Below are positions 1-5,296 of a DNA stretch of 5,812 nt, piece by piece. Source of the DNA: an uncultured Bacilli bacterium (GTDB lineage Bacteria > Bacillota_I > Bacilli_A > RF39 > UBA660); contig CALVTA010000070.1 in assembly GCA_944359735.1 (NCBI GenBank), positions 1-5,812 of the forward strand, in the 5' to 3' direction. The notes under the pieces are model-generated. The model saw nothing but the letters and a program-made list of their open reading frames with translations, was not told where the DNA came from and ran no database searches. Every line of letters begins with the position of its first letter. The stretch's first letter is position 1. Made by a program: the position numbers and the translations under genes.

Positions 1-162
1 GTAACAGGTATTAACTTAGGAGGTTTAATAGATACTTCTATGAAATTAGATAAGATGAGTATAGGAGAGTTAAAAACCTCTTGTAAAGATGCCTCTATTA
101 AGTCAGTTATACCTTTAGAAAAAGTTATTACTAAAGAAGAGAGTAGTAGTGAGGGGATTTAA
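1..162 (+). CDS. 3' end of a probable mannose-family PTS EIIA component (partial)
   Basis: The reading frame is open from base 1 and ends at TAA 160-162, leaving 53 C-terminal residues; the start lies outside the window. The segment VTGINLGGLIDTSMKLDKM followed by a helix with IGEL resembles the last strand and helix of mannose-family EIIA domains. In E. coli ManX the same place reads G-V-N-I-P-M-L-V-E-T-L-M, followed by a D/E-L helix and a short basic-hydrophobic strand. EIIA domains of this family carry a phosphohistidine near the N-terminus (not visible here) and pass phosphate to EIIB during sugar uptake. The tail after the domain is short and polar, with no linker to an EIIB domain, so this would be a free-standing EIIA. 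One departure is Gly-Gly where the family usually has Pro-Met. The assignment rests on about 35 residues recalled by eye, so it is moderate at best. The terminator directly downstream shows this is the last gene of its transcript. Confidence 0.5.
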   Translation, partial: VTGINLGGLIDTSMKLDKMSIGELKTSCKDASIKSVIPLEKVITKEESSSEGI

Positions 163-170
163 GAACATAG

Positions 171-213
171 AAAAGATGATATAAAGTGTTATCCATTCAT
201 ATCATCTTTTTAT
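171..213 (+). terminator. Rho-independent terminator, probably bidirectional
   Basis: AAAAGATGATAT (171-182) and ATATCATCTTTT (199-210) form a perfect 12-bp stem around a 16-nt loop, followed by TATTTAT on the plus strand. The symmetrical A-rich and T-rich stem ends give a T-tract on either strand. It sits 9 bases after the PTS-like stop codon and 17 bases from the end of the converging minus-strand remnant, so it probably ends transcription from both sides. Confidence 0.8.
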
Positions 214-229
214 TTATACTTTACTTATT

Positions 230-490
230 TTATCGGTGCATTTTATAAGTTCTAACCTTTGATAAATAGAAATCATTATTTATAACTTCTTTATATTTAG
301 ATAAATACTCGTAAGTATGTGGTCTTTCAATAATTTCAAAAGTATTTGCTTGTTCTATTACATTTTCAGGCGCTTGTGATAACACTTCTGCAATTGATGG
401 CTCAAATAAACCATAGTATCCTGCAAGATGCAAACATATGAAATCATCTACAACTTCTCTTTTATCTTGGGCTCTATTCCAAATATAAGA
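230..490 (-). pseudogene. Start-less remnant of a larger gene, C-terminal part only
   Basis: The minus-strand frame is open from a TAA at 491-493 to TAA at 230-232, about 86 residues, with protein-like composition. It begins SYIWNRAQDKREVVDDFICL, continues HLAGYYGLFEPSIAEVL and QANTFEIIERPHTYEYL, and ends KMHR. No ATG or GTG lies in the conserved-looking upstream part. The first possible start is a TTG at 433 with no ribosome binding site, and it would cut through the motif-rich region. On the far side of the TAA the frame meets only a seven-codon ATG stretch (514-494). The 3' end of the SIS gene is 26 bases away, so the missing 5' part has been lost. The pattern of a short helix, then P-E-N-V and a T-F-E-I segment at the C-terminus, loosely recalls NmrA-like NAD(P)-binding oxidoreductases, but this is a weak guess and the family is not recognised. 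It is probably read through from the SIS promoter and ended by the 171-213 hairpin. Confidence 0.5.
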
Positions 491-516
491 TTAATTTTTC
501 TTCACTTTTAACATAT

Positions 517-1551
517 CTAAAATGTATTTGTACGTCCCTTTAATACAGGTACACGATCTTGATAAGTTCCTTTAGTAAAGGCCATCTCACAAGATAATAA
601 TTGCATTACGATAGCAGCTTGATAGAAAGCATAAATACTTTCCTTTTCATCTATCATAACTGCCATATCACTAATATCAGCGATTTTCTTATCATTAGTA
701 ATTACATAGCTTTTAGCCTTTGTATCTTTTAGATAAGTAATAACTCTTTTAATATCTTCATTTGTTTTATCATCTACTGCGAATAAAACTATAGGAGTTT
801 TAGAACTTGTTGAAGCAAGAGGACCGTGACAGAATTCACTAGCTTTATATGGAATAACGGGAACTAAACAAGTTTCCATAACTTTTAGAGCAAATTCTTT
901 AGCAAGAGAATAACTATAACCTCTAGCAATAGAAAAGCCCATTTCCATAGGTATTAATTCATTAGCCATAGGTTTAATATCATCATAAAGTTCTAAAGCA
1001 CTTTTTACTGATTCAATATATTTATCATCATTAAAACTATCTTCTTCATTGTTTAAATAAAGCGCTAACTTAGTTAAGATATATAAAGTAGTAGTGAATC
1101 CTTTAGTAGCAGCTCCTGCATTAGTTTCTCCAATCTCATTAAAGATATGTTTATCAGTAGCCTCTGCAACTAATGAATTAGGATTATTAGTAATAGCAAA
1201 AGTATAAGCACCACTTTCTTTCGCCTTTTTTAAAACAGTGCTAACATCATATCCTTTACCTGACTGTGAAATGGCGATAACAACTGTATTTGATAAATCC
1301 AAATTACTATCATAAACAGTAAATATTGATGGATCAGACATTTCTACTGGCCTTTTATAGTGTAGTTCTAAGAAATATTTGCCAAATATACCTCCATGAG
1401 TAGAAGTACCCCTTGCTACTATCATAAAGTTTTTAGGATTAAATTCTTTTATTTCTTTAGCGATAGTAGGTATTACATCTTTATTTTTTTCTATACAGTT
1501 TTCTAAAGCTGTAACTTCTCTAATTTCTTTTAACATATTTGTATTATTCAC
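517..1551 (-). CDS. Double-SIS sugar-phosphate isomerase/deaminase (GlmS isomerase-like, NagB-II type)
   Basis: A 344-residue cytoplasmic enzyme built of two SIS domains (about residues 37-165 and 190-315). It matches the isomerase half of GlmS without the glutaminase half. The phosphosugar-binding loops are visible: ARGTSTHG (46-53) and ISQSGK (94-99), the family's S-Q-S-G loop. AATKGF (147-152) corresponds to the A-A-T-K-x-F segment. The second domain has ALKVMET (221-227), whose Lys and Glu align with the catalytic K-E pair of GlmS, and SEFCHGP (238-244) with the ring-opening His. Near the C-terminus, DRVPVLKGRTNTF matches the C-terminal loop whose Lys reaches into the active site. Length and lack of a glutaminase domain fit glucosamine-6-phosphate deaminase of the NagB-II type. 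FrlB-like deglycases and AgaS-like enzymes are close alternatives that cannot be excluded. The convergent PTS fragment makes amino-sugar catabolism plausible. The start is placed at GTG 1551, not ATG 1560, because the ribosome binding site abuts that ATG. It ends with TAG at 517-519. Confidence 0.85.
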   Translation of the reverse strand: MNNTNMLKEIREVTALENCIEKNKDVIPTIAKEIKEFNPKNFMIVARGTSTHGGIFGKYFLELHYKRPVEMSDPSIFTVYDSNLDLSNTVVIAISQSGKGYDVSTVLKKAKESGAYTFAITNNPNSLVAEATDKHIFNEIGETNAGAATKGFTTTLYILTKLALYLNNEEDSFNDDKYIESVKSALELYDDIKPMANELIPMEMGFSIARGYSYSLAKEFALKVMETCLVPVIPYKASEFCHGPLASTSSKTPIVLFAVDDKTNEDIKRVITYLKDTKAKSYVITNDKKIADISDMAVMIDEKESIYAFYQAAIVMQLLSCEMAFTKGTYQDRVPVLKGRTNTF

Positions 1552-1566
1552 AAAAATCATCTCCTT
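1552..1566 (-). promoter_or_regulatory. Ribosome binding site that decides the SIS gene start
   Basis: On the minus strand AAGGAGATGATT (1566-1555) matches the full anti-SD complement AAGGAGGTGATC at 10 of 12 positions. The in-frame ATG at 1560 lies inside this sequence with zero spacing from AAGGAG, so it is unlikely to initiate. GTG at 1551-1549 follows GGAG by 9 nt, a normal distance, and the next ATG (1536) is too far. GTG is therefore preferred. Confidence 0.65.
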
Positions 1567-1572
1567 ACTTTA

Positions 1573-1600
1573 ATTTTAGCATAGTAATATTTTTTAACAA
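1573..1600 (-). promoter_or_regulatory. Sigma-A type extended -10 promoter of the SIS gene
   Basis: On the minus strand TTGTTA (1600-1595) is separated by 16 nt from TAAAAT (1578-1573), which is preceded by TATGC, giving the TGn extended -10 motif. Transcription would begin near 1566, so the leader is very short and starts about at the ribosome binding site. No operator or cre-like palindrome stands out. Confidence 0.6.
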
Positions 1601-1631
1601 GAAATAAAAGTTGATAAGACACTTTGTTTAC

Positions 1632-1669
1632 AAAAAAAAAGAAAACTACTAGCTTTCATTTTTTTTCTT
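1632..1669 (-). terminator. A/T-rich hairpin terminator of the FkbM methyltransferase gene
   Basis: Nine A's (1632-1640) plus GAAA (1641-1644) face TTTC (1654-1657) and an eight-T run (1659-1666). They give a stem of about 12 pairs with one A·A mismatch and a 9-nt loop. On the minus strand the hairpin is followed by the T-run required for intrinsic termination. The TAG stop codon (1651-1649) sits in the loop, so gene end and terminator overlap. The low GC content of the stem lowers confidence. Confidence 0.5.
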
Positions 1670-2584
1670 TGCAATTAAGACAATCTCCGTAGGGAAGACA
1701 TTTCCACCATAATATCTTAGATAGAAGTTGTAGTTCTTATTAATACTCTTAATTAACTTAGGTATCCTAATTAAATCATCAAACCCATGATAAATAGATA
1801 TTAATAGAGTAGGACTGTAATTTTTAATATGTTTTTTAGCACCATTTAAAGCTTTGAATTCAGCTCCTTCAATATCCATCTTAATAATATTAATTTTTTC
1901 AGTTATATCTTCATCTAAAGTAACCGCTTCAATATTACCTTTACCATCAGTTATAGTATTGGCAGAAGTATCTACACTACTAGTATTAAGGCTTAAAGTA
2001 GTTTTTTTATCATATAAAGCTTTATCTCTTATAATAATATCTTCATTAAAAATAAACTTATCTTTAAGTGTTACAAGTGATGTATCAGTAACTTCATAAC
2101 AATAAATCTTCTTATACTCTTCTAAATAAGAATCTAAAAAGTCATCAACACTATCTCCTATATAACTACCTACATCAACGTAAACAGTATCTTTAGTGGT
2201 TTTTACTAAATCAGGATCAAAATAATGTTTATAACAAGTATCTACAACTTCATGTAACATCGCAAAGTCATAATAATAATAATTTCTTAAAATAGCAAGT
2301 AATATCTTTTTAGATTTATAGTCTTTTAGATTCTGATAAAGCACCACTAAATCAGTTAAGTTATTTTTTAAAAGATTAACTACATTATTAATTTCTTCAA
2401 AATCATTATTAATATAATCTAATCTTCCCCAATAATTAAAGCTATTAAGAAAAGTCTCAATATTACTTCTTAATTCCTCATTAAGTCCTAAATATCTATT
2501 TTTAATATTTAAATATACTTCTTCTTTACTCATTAACTCTAACTTCTTAATTAAACTATAAAACTCATAATCAATTTTATTCAT
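1649..2584 (-). CDS. FkbM-family SAM-dependent methyltransferase with N-terminal extension
   Basis: A 311-residue protein. Residues 134-146 (VYVDVGSYIGDSV) are the glycine-containing SAM-binding motif I. The strand end YCYEVT (161-166) carries the acidic residue expected to contact the SAM ribose. Then come VTLDED (221-226) and INIIKMDIEGAEFKAL (231-246), the K-M-D-I-E-G-A-E hallmark of the FkbM family, followed by the strand and turn LLISIYHGFDDLI. FkbM enzymes O-methylate sugars, polyketides and other small molecules; the substrate here cannot be read. The first 130 residues are charged, predicted helical and leucine- or tyrosine-rich, with no motif I recognise. They include a run of four tyrosines (102-105) encoded by TAT repeats. 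No signal peptide or membrane helix is seen. ATG 2584 is preceded by GGTGAT about 6 nt upstream, a weaker ribosome binding site than its neighbours have. A weak promoter TAAACA/TAGATT (2630-2602, 17-nt spacer) is possible. No glycosyltransferase or biosynthetic genes adjoin it, so it is transcribed alone. Confidence 0.85.
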   Translation of the reverse strand: MNKIDYEFYSLIKKLELMSKEEVYLNIKNRYLGLNEELRSNIETFLNSFNYWGRLDYINNDFEEINNVVNLLKNNLTDLVVLYQNLKDYKSKKILLAILRNYYYYDFAMLHEVVDTCYKHYFDPDLVKTTKDTVYVDVGSYIGDSVDDFLDSYLEEYKKIYCYEVTDTSLVTLKDKFIFNEDIIIRDKALYDKKTTLSLNTSSVDTSANTITDGKGNIEAVTLDEDITEKINIIKMDIEGAEFKALNGAKKHIKNYSPTLLISIYHGFDDLIRIPKLIKSINKNYNFYLRYYGGNVFPTEIVLIAKKKNES

Positions 2585-2670
2585 TAAAATATCACCAATA
2601 TAATCTATGTAAGAAAACTTTAATTGTTTAAAAAAATATAGTAATATAGAAACATAAGGAGAATTACATT

Positions 2671-2861
2671 ATGAGAAAATCTAAAATAAAAGATGTTAGA
2701 GTAATGATTGGCAGTGGAGAACATGCAACGTTTATAACTGTACCAAAAGGTAAGAAAGTAATGCTTGAAGATGGTATTTTATAAGAGCAGGGATTAGCCC
2801 TGAAGAAGCAAGAAATGAATTTTTAGAGAAAGAAAATAAAATTATTTGGAATAATGTCTAA
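2671..2861 (+). pseudogene. Small unknown protein gene (about 62 aa) split by a frameshift
   Basis: ATG 2671 follows a strong AAGGAG (2656-2661) with 9-nt spacing. A 37-codon frame begins MRKSKIKDVRVMIGSGEHAT, ends VMLEDGIL and stops at TAA 2782-2784. Stepping back one base, another frame continues from 2784 to TAA 2859-2861 as RAGISPEEARNEF, then LEKENKIIWNNV, a charged helix-like tail of 25 residues with TGG tryptophan. The join is natural: one extra base near 2782 would give GIL-Y-RAGISPEEA in one frame. The intact product would thus be a basic, soluble protein of about 62 residues: a beta-rich N-terminal half with V-M-I-G-S-G-E and V-P-K-G, and a C-terminal helix. I do not recognise the family. 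It is the only plus-strand gene between two minus-strand ones and diverges from the FkbM gene. The initiation signals remain good, so the lesion is probably recent, or else a sequencing error. Programmed -1 frameshifting is a less likely alternative. Confidence 0.55.
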
Positions 2862-2910
2862 CAGAGCAAGCCAGGTATTCCCGTTTTTACAATATATAAA
2901 TTTCTTTTAC

Positions 2911-2940
2911 ATATTCATAGTGTCATAAATATTAATTTTT
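2911..2940 (+). terminator. Possible weak terminator after the frameshifted small gene
   Basis: ATATTCAT (2911-2918) pairs with ATAAATAT (2925-2932) with one C·A mismatch and a 6-nt loop, followed by TAATTTTT. The stem is entirely A/T apart from the mismatch, so stability is low. The direction fits the plus-strand small gene ending at 2861. Confidence 0.25.
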
Positions 2941-2949
2941 ATCAAAATT

Positions 2950-3543
2950 TTATTTTCTATTTTTTTTATCAAAATCTTCTATATCAAGGTCTATAATTTT
3001 ATTTTCTTTAGCATATTTAATTAAAAGATTAGCTTCATAAGTAGCAAGACTTCTACCTGAATTCCAACTATTATCAGACAAGAACCAATTATTTCTATCA
3101 GAAAAGCCATCTTTAGAGTGTATCATTATAACATCAATATTAGGAAAGCTTTTCTTAATAATTGCATAACACCTTTTAAGATGAAATTCACTTGTAATGA
3201 TAGCAATTTCTGTGATGTTTTTATCTTTAATTAAATCAAAAGAATTCTTAACATTTTCAAAACTATTATTAGATTTATCATCAATTATAATATCTTCTTC
3301 TTTTATTCCTAATTTTATAGAAAGTCCCCTCATCTTTAAAGCTTCAGGAACAGTATCATTATTTTGATTACTAACTCCATTACTACCACCACTAAATATA
3401 ACTTTTTTTATTCTTCAGCTTTTATAAGCATCATAAGCTGTATCAACACGTTCTTTAATTAACATGCTATTTCCAAAAACTATTCCATAAATCGTATTTT
3501 TCAAATTATCACACGTATCACTATAAACACTTTTATATATCAT
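2950..3543 (-). pseudogene. YdcF/DUF218-family protein gene interrupted by an in-frame TGA
   Basis: From ATG 3543 the minus-strand frame reads 197 codons to TAA 2952-2950, broken only by TGA at 3417-3415 (codon 43). Family signatures lie on both sides of the break. Before it are IYGIVFGNS (18-26) and ERVDTAYDAYKS (31-42). After it come RIKKVIFSGG (44-53), the classic S-G-G loop, then SNNSFENVKNS (91-101), matching the E/D-x-S-x-N-T-x-E-N motif, and ITSEFHLKRC (116-125), matching T-S-x-F-H-x-x-R. Aligning by eye, codon 43 falls where relatives often have Gly (lYk-x-G-r-i-k-k). A single GGA to TGA change would explain the stop. DUF218 proteins are of uncertain function; some relatives act on envelope precursors. 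Starting at the internal ATG 3333 would drop the SGG loop, so a functional restart is unlikely. The start is unclear: ATG 3543 lacks a good ribosome binding site, and ATG 3574, after GAGTGG, is in another frame. The gene lies 43 bases downstream of the RNHCP gene on the same strand and is probably cotranscribed with it. Confidence 0.75.
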
Positions 3544-3586
3544 ATCATCAGTTATTAATTAAAGATAACTTCATATCTACCACTCA

Positions 3587-3886
3587 TTACATTTTACTTA
3601 TTTCAATTATCATATCCATATCATCATCATTAGCCATAATGTTTTTATGTATCTCTTTACATTTTTCGCACCTATAAATAATTTTATAAGTGTCTTTAAA
3701 TTTTTCAATACCGATAGGCTTTAATAGTCCTCTACATTCATTTAATCTATCTCCTGGCATAATATCAACGTGTTTTGAGTATAGACAGTATGGACAATGA
3801 TCTCTTGCCGTATATTTTAAAGGCAATACTTTTTTACTACAATTTTCACAAATAAATTCCTCATCTTTCATTGTAAATCTTTTCAT
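3587..3886 (-). CDS. RNHCP-domain zinc-ribbon protein
   Basis: A 99-residue protein starting MKRFTMKDEEFICENC. It has paired cysteines typical of a zinc ribbon: C13-x2-C16, then R28-D-H-C-P-Y-C34, then S-K-H-V-D-I-M-P-G-D-R (37-47), C51 in ECRGLL, P57-I-G-I, and C73-E-K-C76. The order R-(N/D)-H-C-P-x-C-L-x-S-x-H-V-D-x-x-P-G-D-R-x-x-x-C is the signature of the RNHCP family, whose molecular role is unknown; the cysteines suggest Zn binding. The second signature residue, usually Asn, is Asp here. Upstream codons are open back to ATG 3937, but that ATG falls in the -35 box. ATG 3886 is preferred because GAGG (3895-3892) precedes it by 5 nt and it follows the mapped promoter by a short leader. It is the first gene of a minus-strand unit with the broken DUF218 gene downstream, and it is divergent from scpA. 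Confidence 0.85.
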   Translation of the reverse strand: MKRFTMKDEEFICENCSKKVLPLKYTARDHCPYCLYSKHVDIMPGDRLNECRGLLKPIGIEKFKDTYKIIYRCEKCKEIHKNIMANDDDMDMIIEISKM

Positions 3887-3896
3887 AAGCACCTCT
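3887..3896 (-). promoter_or_regulatory. Ribosome binding site that decides the RNHCP gene start
   Basis: On the minus strand AGAGGTGCTT precedes ATG 3886, with GAGG 5 nt from the start codon. This supports the 99-residue product over the longer 116-residue frame, whose first ATG has no ribosome binding site and overlaps the promoter. Confidence 0.7.
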
Positions 3897-3908
3897 AACA
3901 TTAAAGAT

Positions 3909-3937
3909 ATTATATAATTATTTCTTAGCTTTATCAA
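3909..3937 (-). promoter_or_regulatory. Sigma-A type promoter of the RNHCP gene
   Basis: On the minus strand TTGATA (3937-3932) and a perfect TATAAT (3914-3909) are 17 nt apart. Transcription would start near 3902, giving a leader of about 16 nt before ATG 3886. Its -35 box is only 20 bp from the -35 box of the divergent scpA promoter. Confidence 0.8.
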
Positions 3938-3957
3938 TTAGATAATTTTTAAATAAT

Positions 3958-3986
3958 TTGAAAAAAGTCTTTATACTTGCTATAAT
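3958..3986 (+). promoter_or_regulatory. Sigma-A type promoter of the scpA-scpB operon
   Basis: TTGAAA (3958-3963) and a perfect TATAAT (3981-3986) are 17 nt apart, and TGC before the -10 box adds the extended -10 motif. Transcription should start near 3993, giving a leader of about 20 nt that contains the AAGGAG ribosome binding site (4002-4007), 6 nt before ATG 4014. This is one of the strongest promoters in the window by sequence. Confidence 0.8.
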
Positions 3987-4013
3987 TAACTATAGAAAGG
4001 TAAGGAGCTTATT

Positions 4014-4727
4014 ATGGATTTAAAATTAGAAGTATTTGAAGGGCCACTTGATTTGCTCCTTCACCTAATAAAAGAAAATAAAATGGATATATTTGATATA
4101 GAAATAGAAAGTATTACAAGACAATACTTAGACTATATTCATAAGATGAAAGAACAAAACTTGGATTTAGCATCTAATTATTTAGTTATGGCTAGTGAAC
4201 TTACATTGATAAAAGCTAGAATGTTACTACCAAGACCTAAAATAGATGAAGAAATGGAAGAAGTTGAAGATCCAAGAGAAGAGTTGGTAGAAAGACTTTT
4301 AGAGTATCAAGCTTATAAAGAAATAACTAAGACTTTAAAAGAAAATGAAAGAAAAAGACAAGAAATACATACAAAATTACCTGAAAATATCAATAATTAT
4401 ATTAAAGAAGATACAATCATAAAAGGAGAAGGTTCCGTTGATTTATTAGTAGATGCCTTTAAAAAGTTTCTTGTAAGAAAAAATGAAGAAAAACCTCTAT
4501 CTACCAAGGTAACAATGAAAGAAATAACCGTATCAAGTAGAAAACTAGAAATAAAAAGTATTTTAAAGAAAGAAAAAAGAATTAGTTTTTTTAAACTTTT
4601 TCCGATATCTACTAAAGAATATATTGTTGCAACATTTCTAGCAATACTCGATATGGCAAGAAATAAAGAATTATTAATTAAACAAGAAGAATTATTCAGC
4701 GATATTATCGTAGAGGGGGTATCATAA
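4014..4727 (+). CDS. scpA: Segregation and condensation protein A (kleisin subunit of SMC complex)
   Basis: A 237-residue kleisin that bridges the two heads of the SMC dimer and, with an ScpB dimer, forms the bacterial condensin needed for chromosome compaction and segregation on the nucleoid. The N-terminal signature LEVFEGPLDLLLHLIKENKM (5-24) and DIFDIEIESITRQYLDYI (25-42) form the helices that bind the SMC neck. ASNYLVMASELTLIKARMLL (53-72) completes the conserved N-terminal domain. A charged middle (73-165) with the ELVERLLEYQAYKE helix is the ScpB-binding region. The C-terminal winged helix (about 170-237), with SFFKLFPISTKEYIVATFLA and ILDMARNKEL, binds the SMC head. The length of about 240 is typical of Gram-positive ScpA. 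ATG 4014 has AAGGAG 6 nt upstream and sits at the start of the conserved block. Its TAA (4725-4727) overlaps the scpB start by one base, indicating translational coupling. Confidence 0.97.
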   Translation: MDLKLEVFEGPLDLLLHLIKENKMDIFDIEIESITRQYLDYIHKMKEQNLDLASNYLVMASELTLIKARMLLPRPKIDEEMEEVEDPREELVERLLEYQAYKEITKTLKENERKRQEIHTKLPENINNYIKEDTIIKGEGSVDLLVDAFKKFLVRKNEEKPLSTKVTMKEITVSSRKLEIKSILKKEKRISFFKLFPISTKEYIVATFLAILDMARNKELLIKQEELFSDIIVEGVS

Positions 4728-5296
4728 TGAATTTAAAAGCAGTTATTGAAGGATTATTATTTGTAGTAGGGGATGACGGTCTTTCTTTAGATGAGATAAG
4801 TAAAATATTAGAAATATCTAAAGATGATACTAAGGAGTTAATTAAAGAGTTACAAAAAGATTATCAAAGTAGTAGTAGAGGTATTAGAATAGATTTTTTA
4901 GGTGATAAATTAAAATTAACTACAAAAAAAGAACATAATAATTATTATCAAAAACTATTAACAACTGAAGATAATACTACTTTAAGTCAAGCTGCTTTAG
5001 AAACTCTTGCAATAATCGCTTACAACCAACCTATTACAAGAATTAGTGTCGATAATTTAAGAGGAATTTCTAATAATCATATTATAAGAAAATTGGTGGC
5101 CAAAGGTCTCATCAAAGAAAGTGGTAGAAGCAATTTACCTGGTAGACCAATTTTATATGAGACTACTAGTGAATTCTTAGATTACTTTGGACTTTCCTCT
5201 ATAAACGATTTACCTGATATGAGAGATTTTCTACAAGAAGAAGCAGAAAAAGAAGAAGTAGATTTATATAATTCTAAATATAAAGAAGAAAATTAA
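4727..5296 (+). CDS. scpB: Segregation and condensation protein B (winged-helix partner of ScpA)
   Basis: A 189-residue protein of two winged-helix domains (about 1-75 and 85-155) that dimerises and clamps the middle of ScpA in the SMC-ScpAB condensin. The N-terminal MNLKAVIEGLLFVVGDDGLS matches the family's I-E-x-L-L-F-x-x-G-x-x-x-L-S opening. The second domain has LSQAALETLAIIAYNQPITR (86-105), VDNLRGISNNHIIRKLVAKG (108-127), GRSNLPGRPILYETT (133-147) and FLDYFGLSSINDLPDM (150-165), all core ScpB motifs. The acidic tail (166-189) varies in relatives. The start ATG shares its A with the last base of the scpA stop (TAATG), and the ribosome binding site GAGGGGG (4713-4719) lies inside scpA 7 nt upstream, so translation is coupled. 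The genes usually found next in this neighbourhood (rluB, spore maturation genes) are absent, as a gene-free stretch follows. Confidence 0.97.
   Translation: MNLKAVIEGLLFVVGDDGLSLDEISKILEISKDDTKELIKELQKDYQSSSRGIRIDFLGDKLKLTTKKEHNNYYQKLLTTEDNTTLSQAALETLAIIAYNQPITRISVDNLRGISNNHIIRKLVAKGLIKESGRSNLPGRPILYETTSEFLDYFGLSSINDLPDMRDFLQEEAEKEEVDLYNSKYKEEN

Noticed and set aside
1854..2099. Open frame of 81 codons on the plus strand, opposite the FkbM gene
   Set aside because: It lies wholly inside a gene with clear family motifs, its low-complexity I/L/S/V-rich product is the usual shadow of AT-rich coding DNA, and it has no ribosome binding site.
2262..2284. ATA/TAT trinucleotide run as a phase-variable microsatellite
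   Set aside because: It is short, encodes four tyrosines inside the FkbM gene, and a trinucleotide repeat would not change the frame.
2950..3333. Independent 127-residue protein starting at ATG 3333
   Set aside because: It would begin in the middle of the DUF218 domain, after the SGG loop, and the bases before this ATG code for the expected upstream motifs rather than a ribosome binding site.
3415..3417. TGA read as Trp, Gly or selenocysteine
   Set aside because: All other Trp codons in the window are TGG, Gly is GGN, intact genes contain no in-frame TGA, and DUF218 is not a selenoprotein family; a mutation is simpler.
3887..3937. Longer N-terminus for the RNHCP protein starting at 3937
   Set aside because: The extra codons overlap the -35 and -10 boxes of its own promoter and ATG 3937 has no ribosome binding site.
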